Origin: Echinococcus granulosus
Taxonomy: Eukaryota > Platyhelminthes > Cestoda > Cyclophyllidea > Taeniidae
Length of the DNA stretch: 64,000 bases
Direction of reading: 5' to 3'
Assembly: GCF_000524195.1 (NCBI RefSeq)
Contig: NW_020170387.1
Coordinates: 1,209,987 to 1,273,986, forward strand
Each line of letters starts with the position of its first letter. The first letter of the stretch is position 1. The position numbers and the translations under genes were made by a program. A model generated the notes under the pieces. The model was not told the origin of the DNA and ran no database searches. It saw nothing but the letters and a program-made list of their open reading frames with translations. Below are positions 37,601-45,790 of this stretch, one piece after another.

Positions 37601-40600
37601 TGCAACGACTAATCTGGCCTTTGCGTAAATAAATTGCATTCAAAGATTCTGGATTATTTAGACTCCCCTGTATCGGCAGATCGTATATTGACAAGTCCGA
37701 GTTTCAATTACAATTATTTCACTGACTTGTCCTCTGTCTGTAATCTCTCCCAGGTATGGTGTCTCTGCACGGAACGGAAGGTGTTTGAAGGTTCTCACAA
37801 GCCGTTGACGGTGCGTTGCGTGAAGTTCCGTCCTGTGGCCACCACCACGGAGATGGGCACTGAGGTACTGCTGGCCTCTGGCGACGCTGCTGGCAACCTC
37901 CGCGTCTGGCGCCTCACCACTCCCAAGTAAGTATTATCTCGGCCTGTAAAGTAGCTCTTGTTAAAGATAACACCACTTGTATTTGTGAGAATTGATGGGA
38001 GCTGGAGGCTTTTTTGGTGAATGGTTTTTAATTTATCACGTTTAATGTAACTATCTGAAATGTAAAATTTATTTTAATGCTCTGTGTTAAAGAGAGGATT
38101 TTGTGTCTCGAATAGAAATCTTCCTAGTTATTATTGGTATTACTGGAGGCGAGATTAATAGCTACTTAAAAATTGCTGTTATGTATTTGAAGCTGGCTTC
38201 AGCATCTAATTAAGCTTTTTAAAAACCAGCTAAATCATTAATTTCTTCTATTCTATTATGACTTTCAAAGTGTGAAAAGGGTCTACAGTATGCTTTTTTG
38301 CTTTTCCGTCCATTTACTTGAGCCTAGTATCTATTCCCATCGGTTAGTGGTTTTTTTATCTTTGCTCAAATTTTCACGTAAATCATTTCAAATCTGGCGT
38401 AGTTTTTCGCTGCCATTTTTCTTTAACTAACAACAGTTTGACTAAATTCTTTTCCGAAGTGATAGTTCGATGCTGAGACTGCTCAAGAACCAAGTCAAAT
38501 CTGAATCGAATTACTCAAAAATCTGTGCTTATTTTTAAAGGGTGCACAATTTTCATGTAAAATTCTTTGGCTTATAACACTTGGAATTCATGTCTTTTTT
38601 GTTGTAAAATGTTCTTTAAATGCTTTTTTCGGTTCATGGTCAAGTGAACGTGGAAAAGGCGCTTAAACATCATTGCCACAACGTTACCCCCGGCTCTAAA
38701 ACAAGCGGCCCTTCTCATTCCTCCGCGTGCCAAACATTAAAGCGTTTTGACAAGAGATTTAAGTTACAAAAGCGGGCTAATATCCGTTGGGACCCACTGC
38801 GTTGTAATCGAAGCTGTGCTAAAACGCCCAATTAAATTTATATTTCTTGTACGCTAGGTGAATCCTGGATAAATTCTACTTGGAATAATTCGAAAGTATT
38901 AGTGTACCTTTATACTTTGTCTTACAGTATATTTTCGTTTTCTTGGTCGTTGATTAGCACCCTCTTTTTCGGAAAATGTTGTCACGCTGTTTCTTAAGCT
39001 GCCTATTTTTAATGAATTTCCATTATTTCAGATTTTGTGGCCCCCCTTTTTTTGGTAAGGTGGAGCTGCGCTGTGCTGGTGGCACAGGTTGCTCTCGATC
39101 CTGGAAAGTCAGATCCACCATTTTTACGCGTCCAGTTTAGATACAAAGCTAAAATTTCCCTTGATGACCAGCTTTTGACTGATTGTAAAATCTCGCATCG
39201 AGGTTTGAGGGGGTGAAATAACTACCGCGTTGTAGTAAGGGGGTCACAGTGCAATCTTTCTGAAGGTCCATATGTAAGCAAAGCTGTCGACGAACTTCCT
39301 ATTCAACCGGAATATTCCTATGTTCCGATTAAGCAGTGATTTACTTCCACTCTGTGGTGGTTCCTAAAATCCCAAAAAGAACTCAAATCTGAATATTTTT
39401 GCAATTTGCTGTCTATTATATTGCGTCTGTATTTGTTCTTACCAATTTTTTTCTTCCTTTCAGTTCCTTCCTTCTTACCATCTGTCATTTTGCGCAGTTT
39501 TTGCTGTGTCAGTTTTTCTTTTGTATCAGTTATTCGAATAATTTACATTTTTTGGAATTATAACAGATCATTGATTGGACCTGAATTGGACCTCGCGGAC
39601 GCTCAAGTTCATTTTCTGCAAGATTTTTTGGCGGAGGATTTGAAGTGTGCATCATTTTTTCCACAACAGAGGGTTTTATAGGTAGTTAGCTGGCTTCGCG
39701 GCTCATTAAAGTAGAAAAAGTGACTGGTGCCATCTGCTTTGTTGCTATTTTCGGTAATTCTGACGGTGGCCCAACATTGTCTCAGCCCCGTGCTCGCTTC
39801 TCATTCGACTTGTCACCACCCCATATTCATCGTGTTACTGGACTGACCGCATGAATATTTTCAGGCGAATACTGCAGCAAAATAAAGATTGAAATTTTAG
39901 ACAATCAGTGTGTACTATGTCACCTTAGTAAAGTGGGCGTTTTTTTTGCGATTCATGTATTCCGCATTCGTGTCTTGACGTGCTTACTTTCACATTTAAT
40001 CGGGACAAATTTTGGACGAGTGTAATGCAAGGTGTTCATATGCATATAGACTCCAAATTTTCAACAGCCGATAATAATAATAAGTGAACTCTTGTGATCC
40101 TTGTTTTAAAATTCGTGCAACGGATTCAAATTCGCGTTAAAAGTTCTTTATTTTGCAATAAAAAACTCGTAAATTAAGTAATTTGTGCTAGGCGAAGTCC
40201 CTACTAATGTCCAGCGTGACTTGAAACAGCTATTTCGGCAGCATTCACAGCCTTTGAATAAGCATTTCTCCGTGGCAGAAGAACGTTGCAAGTTTCGAGA
40301 TCTAATTTACTTTAAATAAAATTTCTCTCACTGTCGCTATTGTGAATGATTCGGCTATTCTGAGCTGTCTTCGCATCTATCCTACACTGTGGGTAATCCC
40401 CATCTCAATGCTATCTCATTCCCCTACCATTTTACACGCCTTTATGGACTCTGCTGAACTTATGTGGCCATATCCCACGCATAATAAAAGGATTTGCCTA
40501 TGACCGTACACAAAAATACAAGAAATAAACGGGCATTTAACAGGCTTTTTATGTTTGCTCCTTATTGGCTTTGATGAGCAGCAGTTTCTTAGCTGATCAT

Positions 40601-42141
40601 GGAACCCCTGGGGAGTTAGCTTTTTCGTCAAATTGTAAGAATTGTACACTTTATTGCCTGTTTCCTAGCTCATTTACAAAATTGTCTTCACGAGGTTATA
40701 TACACACTCGGCATAGTTCATTCCCACCTACTGTTTTGACTTTAGGGAGAATGATTGATAACTTCACTAGGTCATCCTTGTCTGCTGTTTTCGTACCACA
40801 GTCCCTACTTTTTTGAAGCCTTTGGACCTCAACTTATTATTCTGTATCCATGCTACTACTGCTATTTCTACAGTGTTTCCATTTTGCGAGCAATTAATGC
40901 TTGCTTCTCTTAGCGCAAAAATGTTCTGATTTGAGCTCGATTACTTTTGTTTTTTTTTCTGACCTCGTAAGACCATTCTTCGCATTTACGACAACTTTGC
41001 GTTTTTGAAATATCTTTGGATGATCCTGTACTACTCCAGTTTGATCGGCCTCCGCGCTGCGCTGTCATTTCCTACATCAAGTGACATCCAGCGTACTTTG
41101 ATGCATATCTTATGGAGACGTGTGGTTCGTTTTTGTCTTCATTGGACTTTGATGTCTTAGACTAGTCGCGAAATACCCGGAGTGCATTAACCTGGATAAC
41201 ACTGCGGACTTTTTATTGGATGTACAACTAAATTAAGGGTTTAATTCCTTAAGCAATGGCAGTATTTTGTTTAAGGCCTCTTCTCGCCAAGCTTCAGACA
41301 GTCTCGAGAATCCATCCGTTTTTATGCAACGGTGCCGCACAATAGTGACTGTACTAGCGGCAGCGTTCCGTCGACCTACATTATTTTATCATATTAGCTG
41401 AAGACTAGAGAACTTGTCGTTCAAAACTTGTGCCTTTATTTCAATAAACCATTCTTAGTTGATGCTCATTTTCACCATATAAATAAATATTCATAACAGC
41501 TCAGCATTTTACCGGACCTATCCACGAGCAGATGATCTTGCTATTCTATCGGTGCCCCTTAGATCGTTTGTGTAAATATGTTGGCAAATCTAGACGGCAG
41601 GGTAATTGTGATGGATGTGGGTGTATGTGTGAATTGCAGGGGCGGAGATCGGTCCGTGATTGCGGCACGCAGCGCAATCTCCTCGAATGCAGCGGGCTGT
41701 GGGGGCTCGGGGTTTGTGTGCCTTGCCTGGTCAGCAGACGGGGGCACGCTGGCCGGTCTTTCTGATCGCCTTTGTAGCTGGCGTCTCATCACCCGGGCGA
41801 ACACCAGTGGTGCGGTCGGTGGGGGTTTCCACCAAGTGTTGGATCGCTCACGTGTGGTCCGTGTCTTCGACACCACCGACCGTCGCAACCGCCTCTTCGT
41901 GTCCTGCGCCTCACCGGGCAGCCCCTATCTCCCCTCCACCTTCATCGTCCTCGAGGTGCACTCAGGCATCTGCTTCGTCTTTGATCCCATTGAAATGATC
42001 GCTCCTTCCACCTCCAACACTGTCGGCGACGGTGGCAGTGTCGCAGCGGCTGGAGTGTCACCGCCGGCAGCGACATCAGCGACGGCTCCTGTCAGTGCTA
42101 TTGTGTCCGATGTAACTTCCATGCTGAACAAACCGTATTGA
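1358..42141 (+). CDS. APAF1: Apaf-1/CED-4-like apoptosome protein, 21 exons (CARD, NB-ARC, WD40 repeats)
   Basis: The product is an adaptor ATPase expected to assemble the apoptosome in the cytosol and activate an initiator caspase. Coding exons: 1358-1647, 1696-2015, 2053-2453, 3468-3761, 4892-4987, 8682-8858, 9134-9402, 10826-11332, 12342-12567, 12643-12731, 13581-13992, 15152-15676, 16709-16876, 17924-18112, 19984-20220, 22374-22568, 26885-27181, 27839-28114, 31677-32099, 37754-37926 and 41640-42141. All junctions are GT-AG, phases agree throughout, and the total is 6066 nt (2021 residues plus stop). Order: CARD about 1-95; NB-ARC with Walker A GPPGQGKS at 176-183 and Walker B LLLIVLDDVWD at 294-304; helical and winged-helix domains to about 616; a second helical region with a low-complexity insertion to about 784; about 15 WD40 blades from about 800. 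Human Apaf-1 is 1248 residues with the same order, so the worm protein is enlarged by insertions. Every exon from 1 to 8 aligns by eye to consecutive segments of Apaf-1. The least certain points are the exon 9 donor (GTCTGT) and the exon 21 acceptor. Confidence 0.88.
1696..2015 (+). CDS. APAF1: Apaf-1-like exon 2: start of NB-ARC with Walker A
   Basis: This encodes residues 97-203 plus one base. GAVPDRPTAYINR matches the segment of Apaf-1 just before its nucleotide-binding fold (GGVPQRP...). The P-loop GPPGQGKS (176-183, Lys182) binds the nucleotide phosphates. Between these lies a longer, polar stretch (DGSLDNDAASHS) that human Apaf-1 lacks. The following intron is 37 bp with donor GTGGGT. 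Confidence 0.88.
2053..2453 (+). CDS. APAF1: Apaf-1-like exon 3: NB-ARC core with Walker B and sensor Arg
   Basis: This encodes residues 204-337. Joined to exon 2 it reads FSGGVVWLRVG, the counterpart of FPGGVHWVSVG in Apaf-1, which confirms the 37-bp intron. Walker B is LLLIVLDDVWD (294-304), and VVTSRD carries the sensor Arg323 (LLTTRD in Apaf-1). A polar loop at about 240-270 is longer than in the human protein. The donor GTAGGC at 2454 keeps phase 0, and the joined product VKMESVEADM continues the Apaf-1 alignment. Confidence 0.86.
3468..3761 (+). CDS. APAF1: Apaf-1-like exon 4: helical domain 1 and start of winged helix
   Basis: This encodes residues 338-435. CRGSPLAASLLGGLL (378-392) is the GLPL-type motif (CKGSPLVVSLIGALL in Apaf-1). 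YESLDE at the end matches YEALDE and joins directly to AVSASL in the next exon. The ATG at 3486 inside this exon is not a start codon. The donor is GTGAGT at 3762. Confidence 0.87.
4892..4987 (+). CDS. APAF1: Apaf-1-like exon 5: winged-helix segment
   Basis: This encodes residues 436-467. The pattern AVSASLNRLP...YRQFVIFEDN matches AMSISVEML...YYTDLSILQKD of Apaf-1. It is bounded by a TTTTAG acceptor and a GTAAGT donor, both strong, and is phase 0 at each end. Confidence 0.87.
4988..8681 (+). other. Intron 5 of the Apaf-1-like gene (3694 bp)
   Basis: No conserved coding exon was found inside. An imperfect inverted repeat at 6721-6775 could fold as a hairpin. Short reading frames at about 7488-7739 and 8158-8461 look like chance openings. 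Confidence 0.6.
8682..8858 (+). CDS. APAF1: Apaf-1-like exon 6: winged helix with altered MHD motif
   Basis: This encodes residues 468-526. VYEIYWSCTKEEAVDTLQRL matches VLCILWDMETEEVEDILQEF of Apaf-1. FFSVPNLQLDLL stands where human Apaf-1 has YYLHDLQVDFL, so the LHD (MHD-type) triad that senses the nucleotide is V508-P509-N510 here. The exon is phase 0 at both ends with donor GTCAGT. Confidence 0.86.
9134..9402 (+). CDS. APAF1: Apaf-1-like exon 7: helical domain 2 start
   Basis: This encodes residues 527-615 plus two bases. ICHCQFVDNYKARF and HMLKAGRLNGLIDLLTDLQFI match the Apaf-1 segments LHKKIITQF and HMASAKMHKELCALMFSLDWI. The exon is phase 2 at its end; the split Trp codon is completed by the first base of exon 8, which supports both sites. 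The donor is GTGAGC. Confidence 0.85.
10826..11332 (+). CDS. APAF1: Apaf-1-like exon 8: helical domain 2 with Gly/Cys/His-rich insertion
   Basis: This encodes residues 616-784 plus two bases. It opens with the helical pattern LQTTAYQLINPDRLVREL, then contains a Gly-rich stretch from about 657 with a Cys/His cluster at 693-706, and returns to family sequence at the end (LDLLQLGLMFP, KYYWYW; compare VQLGLCEP and MLYLEWIN in Apaf-1). The insertion of roughly 70 residues sits between the ATPase module and the first WD40 blade. The CAG at about 10868 was considered as acceptor, but TTTGTAG at 10819-10825 fits the phase of exon 7. Confidence 0.83.
12342..12567 (+). CDS. APAF1: Apaf-1-like exon 9: WD40 blade 1
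   Basis: This encodes residues 785-860. DRITAIAHEV...FLGTSDGRIIILDVTSG is a first WD40 blade matching the AVYHACFSEDG...SCGADKTLQVFKAETG region of Apaf-1. The acceptor is a tandem of three AGs spaced 6 nt apart (12341, 12347, 12353), all in frame. The donor GTCTGT at 12568 is weak, and reading through it ends at a TGA at 12574-12576. Confidence 0.78.
12643..12731 (+). CDS. APAF1: Apaf-1-like exon 10: WD40 blade 2
   Basis: This 89-nt exon encodes residues 861-889 plus two bases. VAVMAISLLPGNQSCLSCGADGRM has the WD40 pattern of strands b-c followed by the DG turn. It joins in phase to exon 11, giving ADGRMIVSNL. Bounded by TTCCAG and GTACGC. Preceding intron 9 is only 75 bp. Confidence 0.78.
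13581..13992 (+). CDS. APAF1: Apaf-1-like exon 11: end of blade 2 and acidic Ser/Pro-rich insertion
   Basis: This encodes residues 890-1027. After the end of blade 2 comes about 130 residues rich in Ser, Pro, Asp and Glu, including DVDDDGEVNDD at 933-943 and SSLSPPSSLAPP, with no WD40 pattern. It is probably a disordered loop between blades 2 and 3 and has no counterpart in human Apaf-1. The reading frame is open throughout and GC-rich as in the other exons, so I treat it as coding. The donor is GTGCGT. Confidence 0.78.
15152..15676 (+). CDS. APAF1: Apaf-1-like exon 12: WD40 blades 3-4
   Basis: This encodes residues 1028-1202. VVQQCIALSPLGTCLLFSD starts one blade, interrupted by a Ser/Thr/Ala insertion and a basic stretch (LKRRQMHENF). 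VTVATASISFDDSLLIASLS followed by NGRLWIFSLDE (from 1133) is a clear WD40 blade. Phase 0 at both ends; acceptor CCCAG and donor GTAGTA. Confidence 0.82.
16709..16876 (+). CDS. APAF1: Apaf-1-like exon 13: WD40 blade 5, first part
   Basis: This encodes residues 1203-1258. KVAKVCIFIHWPNQ and NPLVAASIDNLVL give strands b and c of a blade whose last strand, VWAFEN, begins exon 14. The loop NQTRAPINPGGWIPPDNP is an insertion. The exon is phase 0 at both ends. Confidence 0.82.
17924..18112 (+). CDS. APAF1: Apaf-1-like exon 14: end of blade 5, blade 6
   Basis: This encodes residues 1259-1321. It opens with VWAFEN (strand d of the previous blade) and ends GNFCLIAAGLTSGRAV, just before the IW of exon 15. 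Acceptor CCATAG, donor GTACGT, phase 0 on both sides. Confidence 0.82.
19984..20220 (+). CDS. APAF1: Apaf-1-like exon 15: end of blade 6, blade 7
   Basis: This encodes residues 1322-1400. IWSLPERCKIFDVCAHGTSVTSVRLSP gives the classic strand d, turn and GH-like dipeptide position, and LVAVTTAAEDGVVKAWEF closes the next blade. A Pro/Thr/Ala insertion (RSPAATPTTSPAGTS) splits strands b and c. The donor is GTAAGT. Confidence 0.84.
22374..22568 (+). CDS. APAF1: Apaf-1-like exon 16: inter-propeller segment and blade 8
   Basis: This encodes residues 1401-1465. The first half (GECSPSRQRRGWLEQSVN) does not resemble a blade. VYSVVFGVRGEFYAIGRIKASCSLQ continues into LLFRSAQ of exon 17 as a degenerate blade. 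Position in the chain suggests the transition between the two propellers of Apaf-1. Acceptor TTTAG, donor GTCAGC. Confidence 0.8.
22569..26884 (+). other. Intron 16 of the Apaf-1-like gene (4316 bp)
   Basis: The intron contains a pyrimidine-rich stretch at about 23690-23990 and an exact 16-nt repeat (23845-23860 and 25648-25663), each copy looking like a 3' splice site. Downstream of the second copy the sequence is open in the phase of exon 16 for 68 codons. No family match is recognised in it. Confidence 0.55.
25656..25862 (+). other. Possible cryptic or alternative terminal exon in intron 16
   Basis: CCTTTTTTTGTAG gives a strong acceptor ending at 25655. From 25656 a phase-0 frame, matching the phase at the end of exon 16, stays open for 68 codons to a TGA at 25860-25862. 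The segment NHKNAWIWCLDD faintly recalls the last strand of a WD40 blade. No family support was found, and chance is a serious alternative. Confidence 0.2.
26885..27181 (+). CDS. APAF1: Apaf-1-like exon 17: blade 8 end and blade 9
   Basis: This encodes residues 1466-1564. SPVPSCAAFSNDMRLLVVGF then ENGTVQ, completed by VLQMN in exon 18, is a well-formed WD40 blade. An Ala/Thr-rich loop (GEQAAAATAVTTTSA) precedes it. The 154-codon frame on the opposite strand is a shadow of this GC-rich exon. Acceptor CCCGCAG, donor GTAATT. Confidence 0.83.
27839..28114 (+). CDS. APAF1: Apaf-1-like exon 18: blade 9 end and blade 10
   Basis: This encodes residues 1565-1656. After the strand VLQMN comes a polar Gly/Arg/Ser-rich loop (SSRNSLSEAGGGDCGRGN), then AVKITHLSLW...ELVVAVATAGGTVH, completed by VWEVM in exon 19. 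The acceptor is preceded by a UG-rich tract in place of the usual pyrimidines. The donor is GTAGGT. Confidence 0.82.
28115..31676 (+). other. Intron 18 of the Apaf-1-like gene (3562 bp)
   Basis: The intron is AT-rich with scattered short frames. The longest (130 codons, 28966-29358) has no recognisable family features and a length expected by chance in DNA of this composition. Confidence 0.6.
31677..32099 (+). CDS. APAF1: Apaf-1-like exon 19: blades 10-12
   Basis: This encodes residues 1657-1797. VWEVMHAI closes blade 10. After a Ser/Thr/Pro loop, WRARLAWLSAGRDGLVCGRSL forms a degenerate blade, and ITDADVDPDGRWIAIAATDG followed by TVC leads into VWCLCTE of exon 20. The acceptor is ATTTTAG and the donor GTGAGT; phase 0 at both ends. 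Confidence 0.84.
32100..37753 (+). other. Intron 19 of the Apaf-1-like gene (5654 bp, longest)
   Basis: No sense-strand exon was found. On the minus strand around 34690-35275 two neighbouring frames look more protein-like than the surroundings but are broken by stops, possibly an old gene or transposon remnant. Confidence 0.5.
37754..37926 (+). CDS. APAF1: Apaf-1-like exon 20: blade 12 end and blade 13
   Basis: This encodes residues 1798-1854 plus two bases. VWCLCTERKVFEGSHKPLTV is a standard blade end, turn and next-blade start. VRCVKFRPV...VLLASGDAAG then NLRVWRL is one of the best WD40 matches in the protein (compare LATGDDNGEIRIWNV in Apaf-1). The donor GTAAGT is perfect consensus and leaves phase 2. 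Confidence 0.86.
37927..41639 (+). other. Intron 20 of the Apaf-1-like gene (3713 bp)
   Basis: The intron is AT-rich with no supported gene. Near its 3' end a second in-frame acceptor (AG 41599-41600) would lengthen exon 21 by 39 nt. Confidence 0.55.
41640..42141 (+). CDS. APAF1: Apaf-1-like exon 21: last WD40 blades and C-terminal tail
   Basis: This encodes residues 1855-2021 and the TGA stop at 42139-42141. FVCLAWSADGGTLAGLSDRLCSWRL matches VTDLCFSPDGKMLISAGGYIKWWNV of Apaf-1. FIVLEVHSGICFVFDP is the last strand set. A tail of about 45 Ala/Ser/Thr/Val-rich residues follows and is absent from human Apaf-1. The acceptor lacks a pyrimidine tract (UG-rich upstream); an alternative acceptor at 41600 is also in frame. 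Confidence 0.82.
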
Positions 42142-42294
42142 TTCTCCGGTGCATATCTCTCCTCTCCATGAGCTACTATTCCCTTGCGCACTTCCTCTGC
42201 GTGAATTTTAGTCCTATTTTCGCCTTCATGGAGTGATCAGAGTGCACATGCATACGCTGTACTGAGAAGTTGCCTCTTTTTAAAAAGACACTTC

Positions 42295-42300
42295 ATTAAA
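42295..42300 (+). terminator. Candidate poly(A) signal of the Apaf-1-like gene
   Basis: ATTAAA lies 154 nt after the stop codon and is the first AATAAA/ATTAAA-type hexamer downstream. It is the common variant signal; use is inferred. Confidence 0.45.
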
Positions 42301-45300
42301 AAGTGATAGTGCTTAATTGAAGTTTCGTGCCTCTCAACCGCATTGGTTCAAATGTGGTGTTAGGCTGTCCATACGGGAGGCGTTTAAGTCAAACAGAGCT
42401 TTTTAATTTCACGGTCATAAAAGGGGAAGCGAATGTGGGCATACTGCACATGGTATTAATAGGCAAATGTTTTATTACACAATAATAGATGGCCCAAATA
42501 TCATGGGATAGCCCATCCGCCATTGAGGGGTGAGCAACTGTTATGGTACTTGTATGGGACAGCATATGGCCTAAAACTCGCAGATACTTGAGGAGGTTAC
42601 AAATATGCCTCGGTGATGGGACGCTCGTCCACAGTAAAACATTTGATTGAATGATGTAAGCGTTTCGGAAACGTGCGTGTTTCTGTGTCAGTGCTGATCT
42701 TGGAATTGTTGCTTTTCAACCTGCATGACAGCAGTCGTTTCTGTGAACATTCATTAACCTGGAACGCTTGATCCTGAGCAATTAGTCTAATAAAATGTTG
42801 TGAAATTTTATGAAGAGGAAATCTTTCTGTAGAAACGTTGGGTACAGTATTTCAAGGTTTACAACTGTGGTAAGCTGGCGCAAATTAAGCACCAAAGCAA
42901 CATCTCGCACCGATGGAGAGATTAAATAGACGATTCTTTTTCGGCATTGAATGCTGGGATGAGCTCGAGAACATGCCAGGAGGCTGTGCTTGAAAGTGAG
43001 TACTTTTGCAACTCCTTGAAACTTGTTATCTCTGATAAACTAAGCAGTCTGAGTTTAACTTCCCCTCCTTCCATATAAGCTCAGCAAATTAGACAAAAAT
43101 TTGTGCAAACCCGCTGTCTTGAATACATGTTAATTAAAATTTCGATTGTTTCAGCTCCTTAGTCTTTCTCTTTGGTGCGTCACTTATTACCACCACTCAC
43201 CTTAACTTTGCGTAATAATAAAGCTTCTTTAAGTATTACTGAACATTATCACCGTGAAAAGGTTAGCCCCTTTAAAAAGCGTGATAAGAAGGGAAGGAAT
43301 GCTTTGCTTGAAAAACAGTCTTGCTTTGAAGTTGAATTTCTGTTCTGCTTTTTAAAAAGCGCTCTTGGGTGGAACAGCTCAAAACCAACTGGATGAGAAC
43401 GTGTCTTTCAACCGGGCGACATTTTGGTATCGCTCCTTTGCTTTTCCTCGTTTCCAGGTGTTATTCATGTAACTTGCAGACCATAGCGATTAGATGCGTT
43501 TCCATTATTTAAAAAAATGGCATAGAACGATCTGTGCAGCCTGGTTATCTTGGAGCAATGGCAAAGCATGGGGTTTAAGGCTGCACCTAACCTTGCCCAA
43601 GTTGTGACAGTCCTTGAGCTAACAAGAATGTGATAAATTATACCCCTGTCTTCATTCGGAAAATGAAGTTTTTTGTGGATTACATGATAAAAGTATACCA
43701 TCCAGTGATTTTTCTAGTGTTAAGAACACACGCTTCAGTTCTTGCCTCTCTTTTTGTATTATAACCAATAACTGACACGATATAGGGCACATTTGATAAT
43801 CAAGTCCAATGGAACAGAAACTAAGGCTCAACTATTTTGCATTAAGACTGGCGTTTAGCATTGTGTAAAAGCTATACAGTCATTGCATGAATATATATGT
43901 AGCGAGAGCCGCTTCATGTTTGAGGACACGTTTTGCCACAGACTAGCCTTACTAACGAGCACTTTTGCTTGACCGACAGCTTCACTCAAGGTACCTTAAC
44001 CTCACACTTCAACTTTGTTTATTTAACGCAGTACTTCAGTTCAAGCGGGAAAATGCACCGGACAGCAACAACCACACAGATGAGCCTTGTAATAGAGTTA
44101 GTCTCTTCCGCTGGAGAGGCCTATCATGCCTACTCCCCTTTGACTAAAGAAAATTGACGATTTTTGTGGGCATTTAATTCTGGTAGCCCAACTTCATGTC
44201 TGCCTTATTGGTCAGTCGCGGTGCAGTAAAGTGGCGAATTTACACTAACATTGATGCGACGCATTAGACAATTCCGAATGCAGCAACTGATCCGTCTGTA
44301 AAGGTTTATGTAATTCCCAAATCCTTAGGAGAGAAAACCGTTTACTGGTACCCGCGCCAAGTTTGTGCATGGTTTTCAACTGCTGCATACGATGCGGTTC
44401 TTGAATGTGATTCAGGTATTGTATTAAATTAGTCAGACTTGTCAAGATAGAGTTGTCCATTGCAGCTTACTGATTGGATGCGAATGGTCTGACTTCCTTT
44501 GAGTAGTTTTAGATCAAATTTTCCTAAAGGGGTTGTATGGACCTGGCACAATAAATAGCTTGTTTTGATAAAAATTCGATTCCATTAAAAAAGGTTACTG
44601 ATTCACTCAAGAAGTAACGAACCATTCAAATCTGAAAAGATTCACATTAGTCAAAATGCATGCATTTTAACTCGTCTGCGTATCAACAAGGGCCTTAAAA
44701 CTGTTGTTTTTTTTTGATTTCGGAACTTTGTCCACCCTAACTTTCTTATGCCAATGGTGTTCCTAATTAGTAGGCTTCATGAAACACACTTGAAGGAAAA
44801 TTTCGAAACTACAGATAAACTCGCATTCATTCATACAAAACATTTGATATCCAGCGTTGGTGCATATGATTGAGAAATTTATTCACCTCACTTTTAAGTG
44901 TTGTATTTGTATCAACGTTTTTCAGGGCTGTTGTGGTGTAAAGCACTTTATCTTAGTGAAATCATGTTCGACCAGAAATGCTTCATTAAAAACTAAGTTA
45001 TTTCCTTCAACTAAATTCGTGTCTTTCATTTATTTTCCGTTTTCTTACAATAACTGAACCGAGTCTTGGTATACTAGTCAAGTGGTCTTTGATTGTGTCT
45101 TATAATTTTGCCTACAAAAGTCCAAAAACTCACCTGTTTCACCACGTACATTTTCAAAAATAATAAATGTAGTACACTAAAATGTACTGCTAATGCAGTG
45201 AATTTAAAAATGTTTGAAAACATTTTGGAAATAATGTGATTAGTACCAAAGCTTGTGCCATTACTCATATCTATGTGGTAACTTTGTTCCCGTGATGGTC

Positions 45301-45387
45301 CTGAGAACAAATGTACAACTTCGTCAATTTCAATTCGACAAAAGATGTAAAATTCACTAGGTACTTCGAGCTAAGCTTTAGCTAGCA
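42301..45387. other. Intergenic DNA without recognised features
   Basis: The sequence is AT-rich, with only short frames on both strands and no domain, tRNA or long repeat recognised. Confidence 0.5.
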
Positions 45388-45790
45388 ATGCATAACGGAT
45401 GCATACCCCCTGTAAAATCATGTCACAGCTGGTCATCTTTATTGGCCAACGGTCCAATTCCGCACTATGCGGCCCGGAGGTACGCACGCGGATTGATCAT
45501 GTGGGTGAGACAACAGGACTGTAGATGCGGCTTGGATGTGTCCTCAATTCTGTCAGCCAGTCAAGACGTCCACGTCAATGGGTGACTCACGCATGGATGG
45601 GCGACTAAAGTACAGTAACGGTCCAAACACTGGGCTTCCGCCTATTGGTCCGCCATAGTAGTATACAGGCTCCGTATATGCAACATAGAAAGCGAATAAA
45701 CTGCAGGGACTAGTGTGCCTGTGCCAGTTTACCCTCTAACTATGGCGGCAGGGGTACCACACTACTGTTATCCCATCCACTGCAAGAAAT
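45388..45790. repeat. GC-elevated island, possible dispersed repeat
   Basis: About 400 bp stand out from the AT-rich surroundings. ACGGTCCAA occurs twice (near 45448 and 45617), and CCGCCATAGT at 45650-45659 is an exact inverted copy of ACTATGGCGG at 45739-45748. This looks like a mobile-element or repeat fragment, but no terminal repeats, target duplications or protein motif could be established. Confidence 0.3.

Noticed and set aside
41559..41888. 109-codon minus-strand frame
   Set aside because: It is the shadow of exon 21, which aligns with the last blades of Apaf-1.
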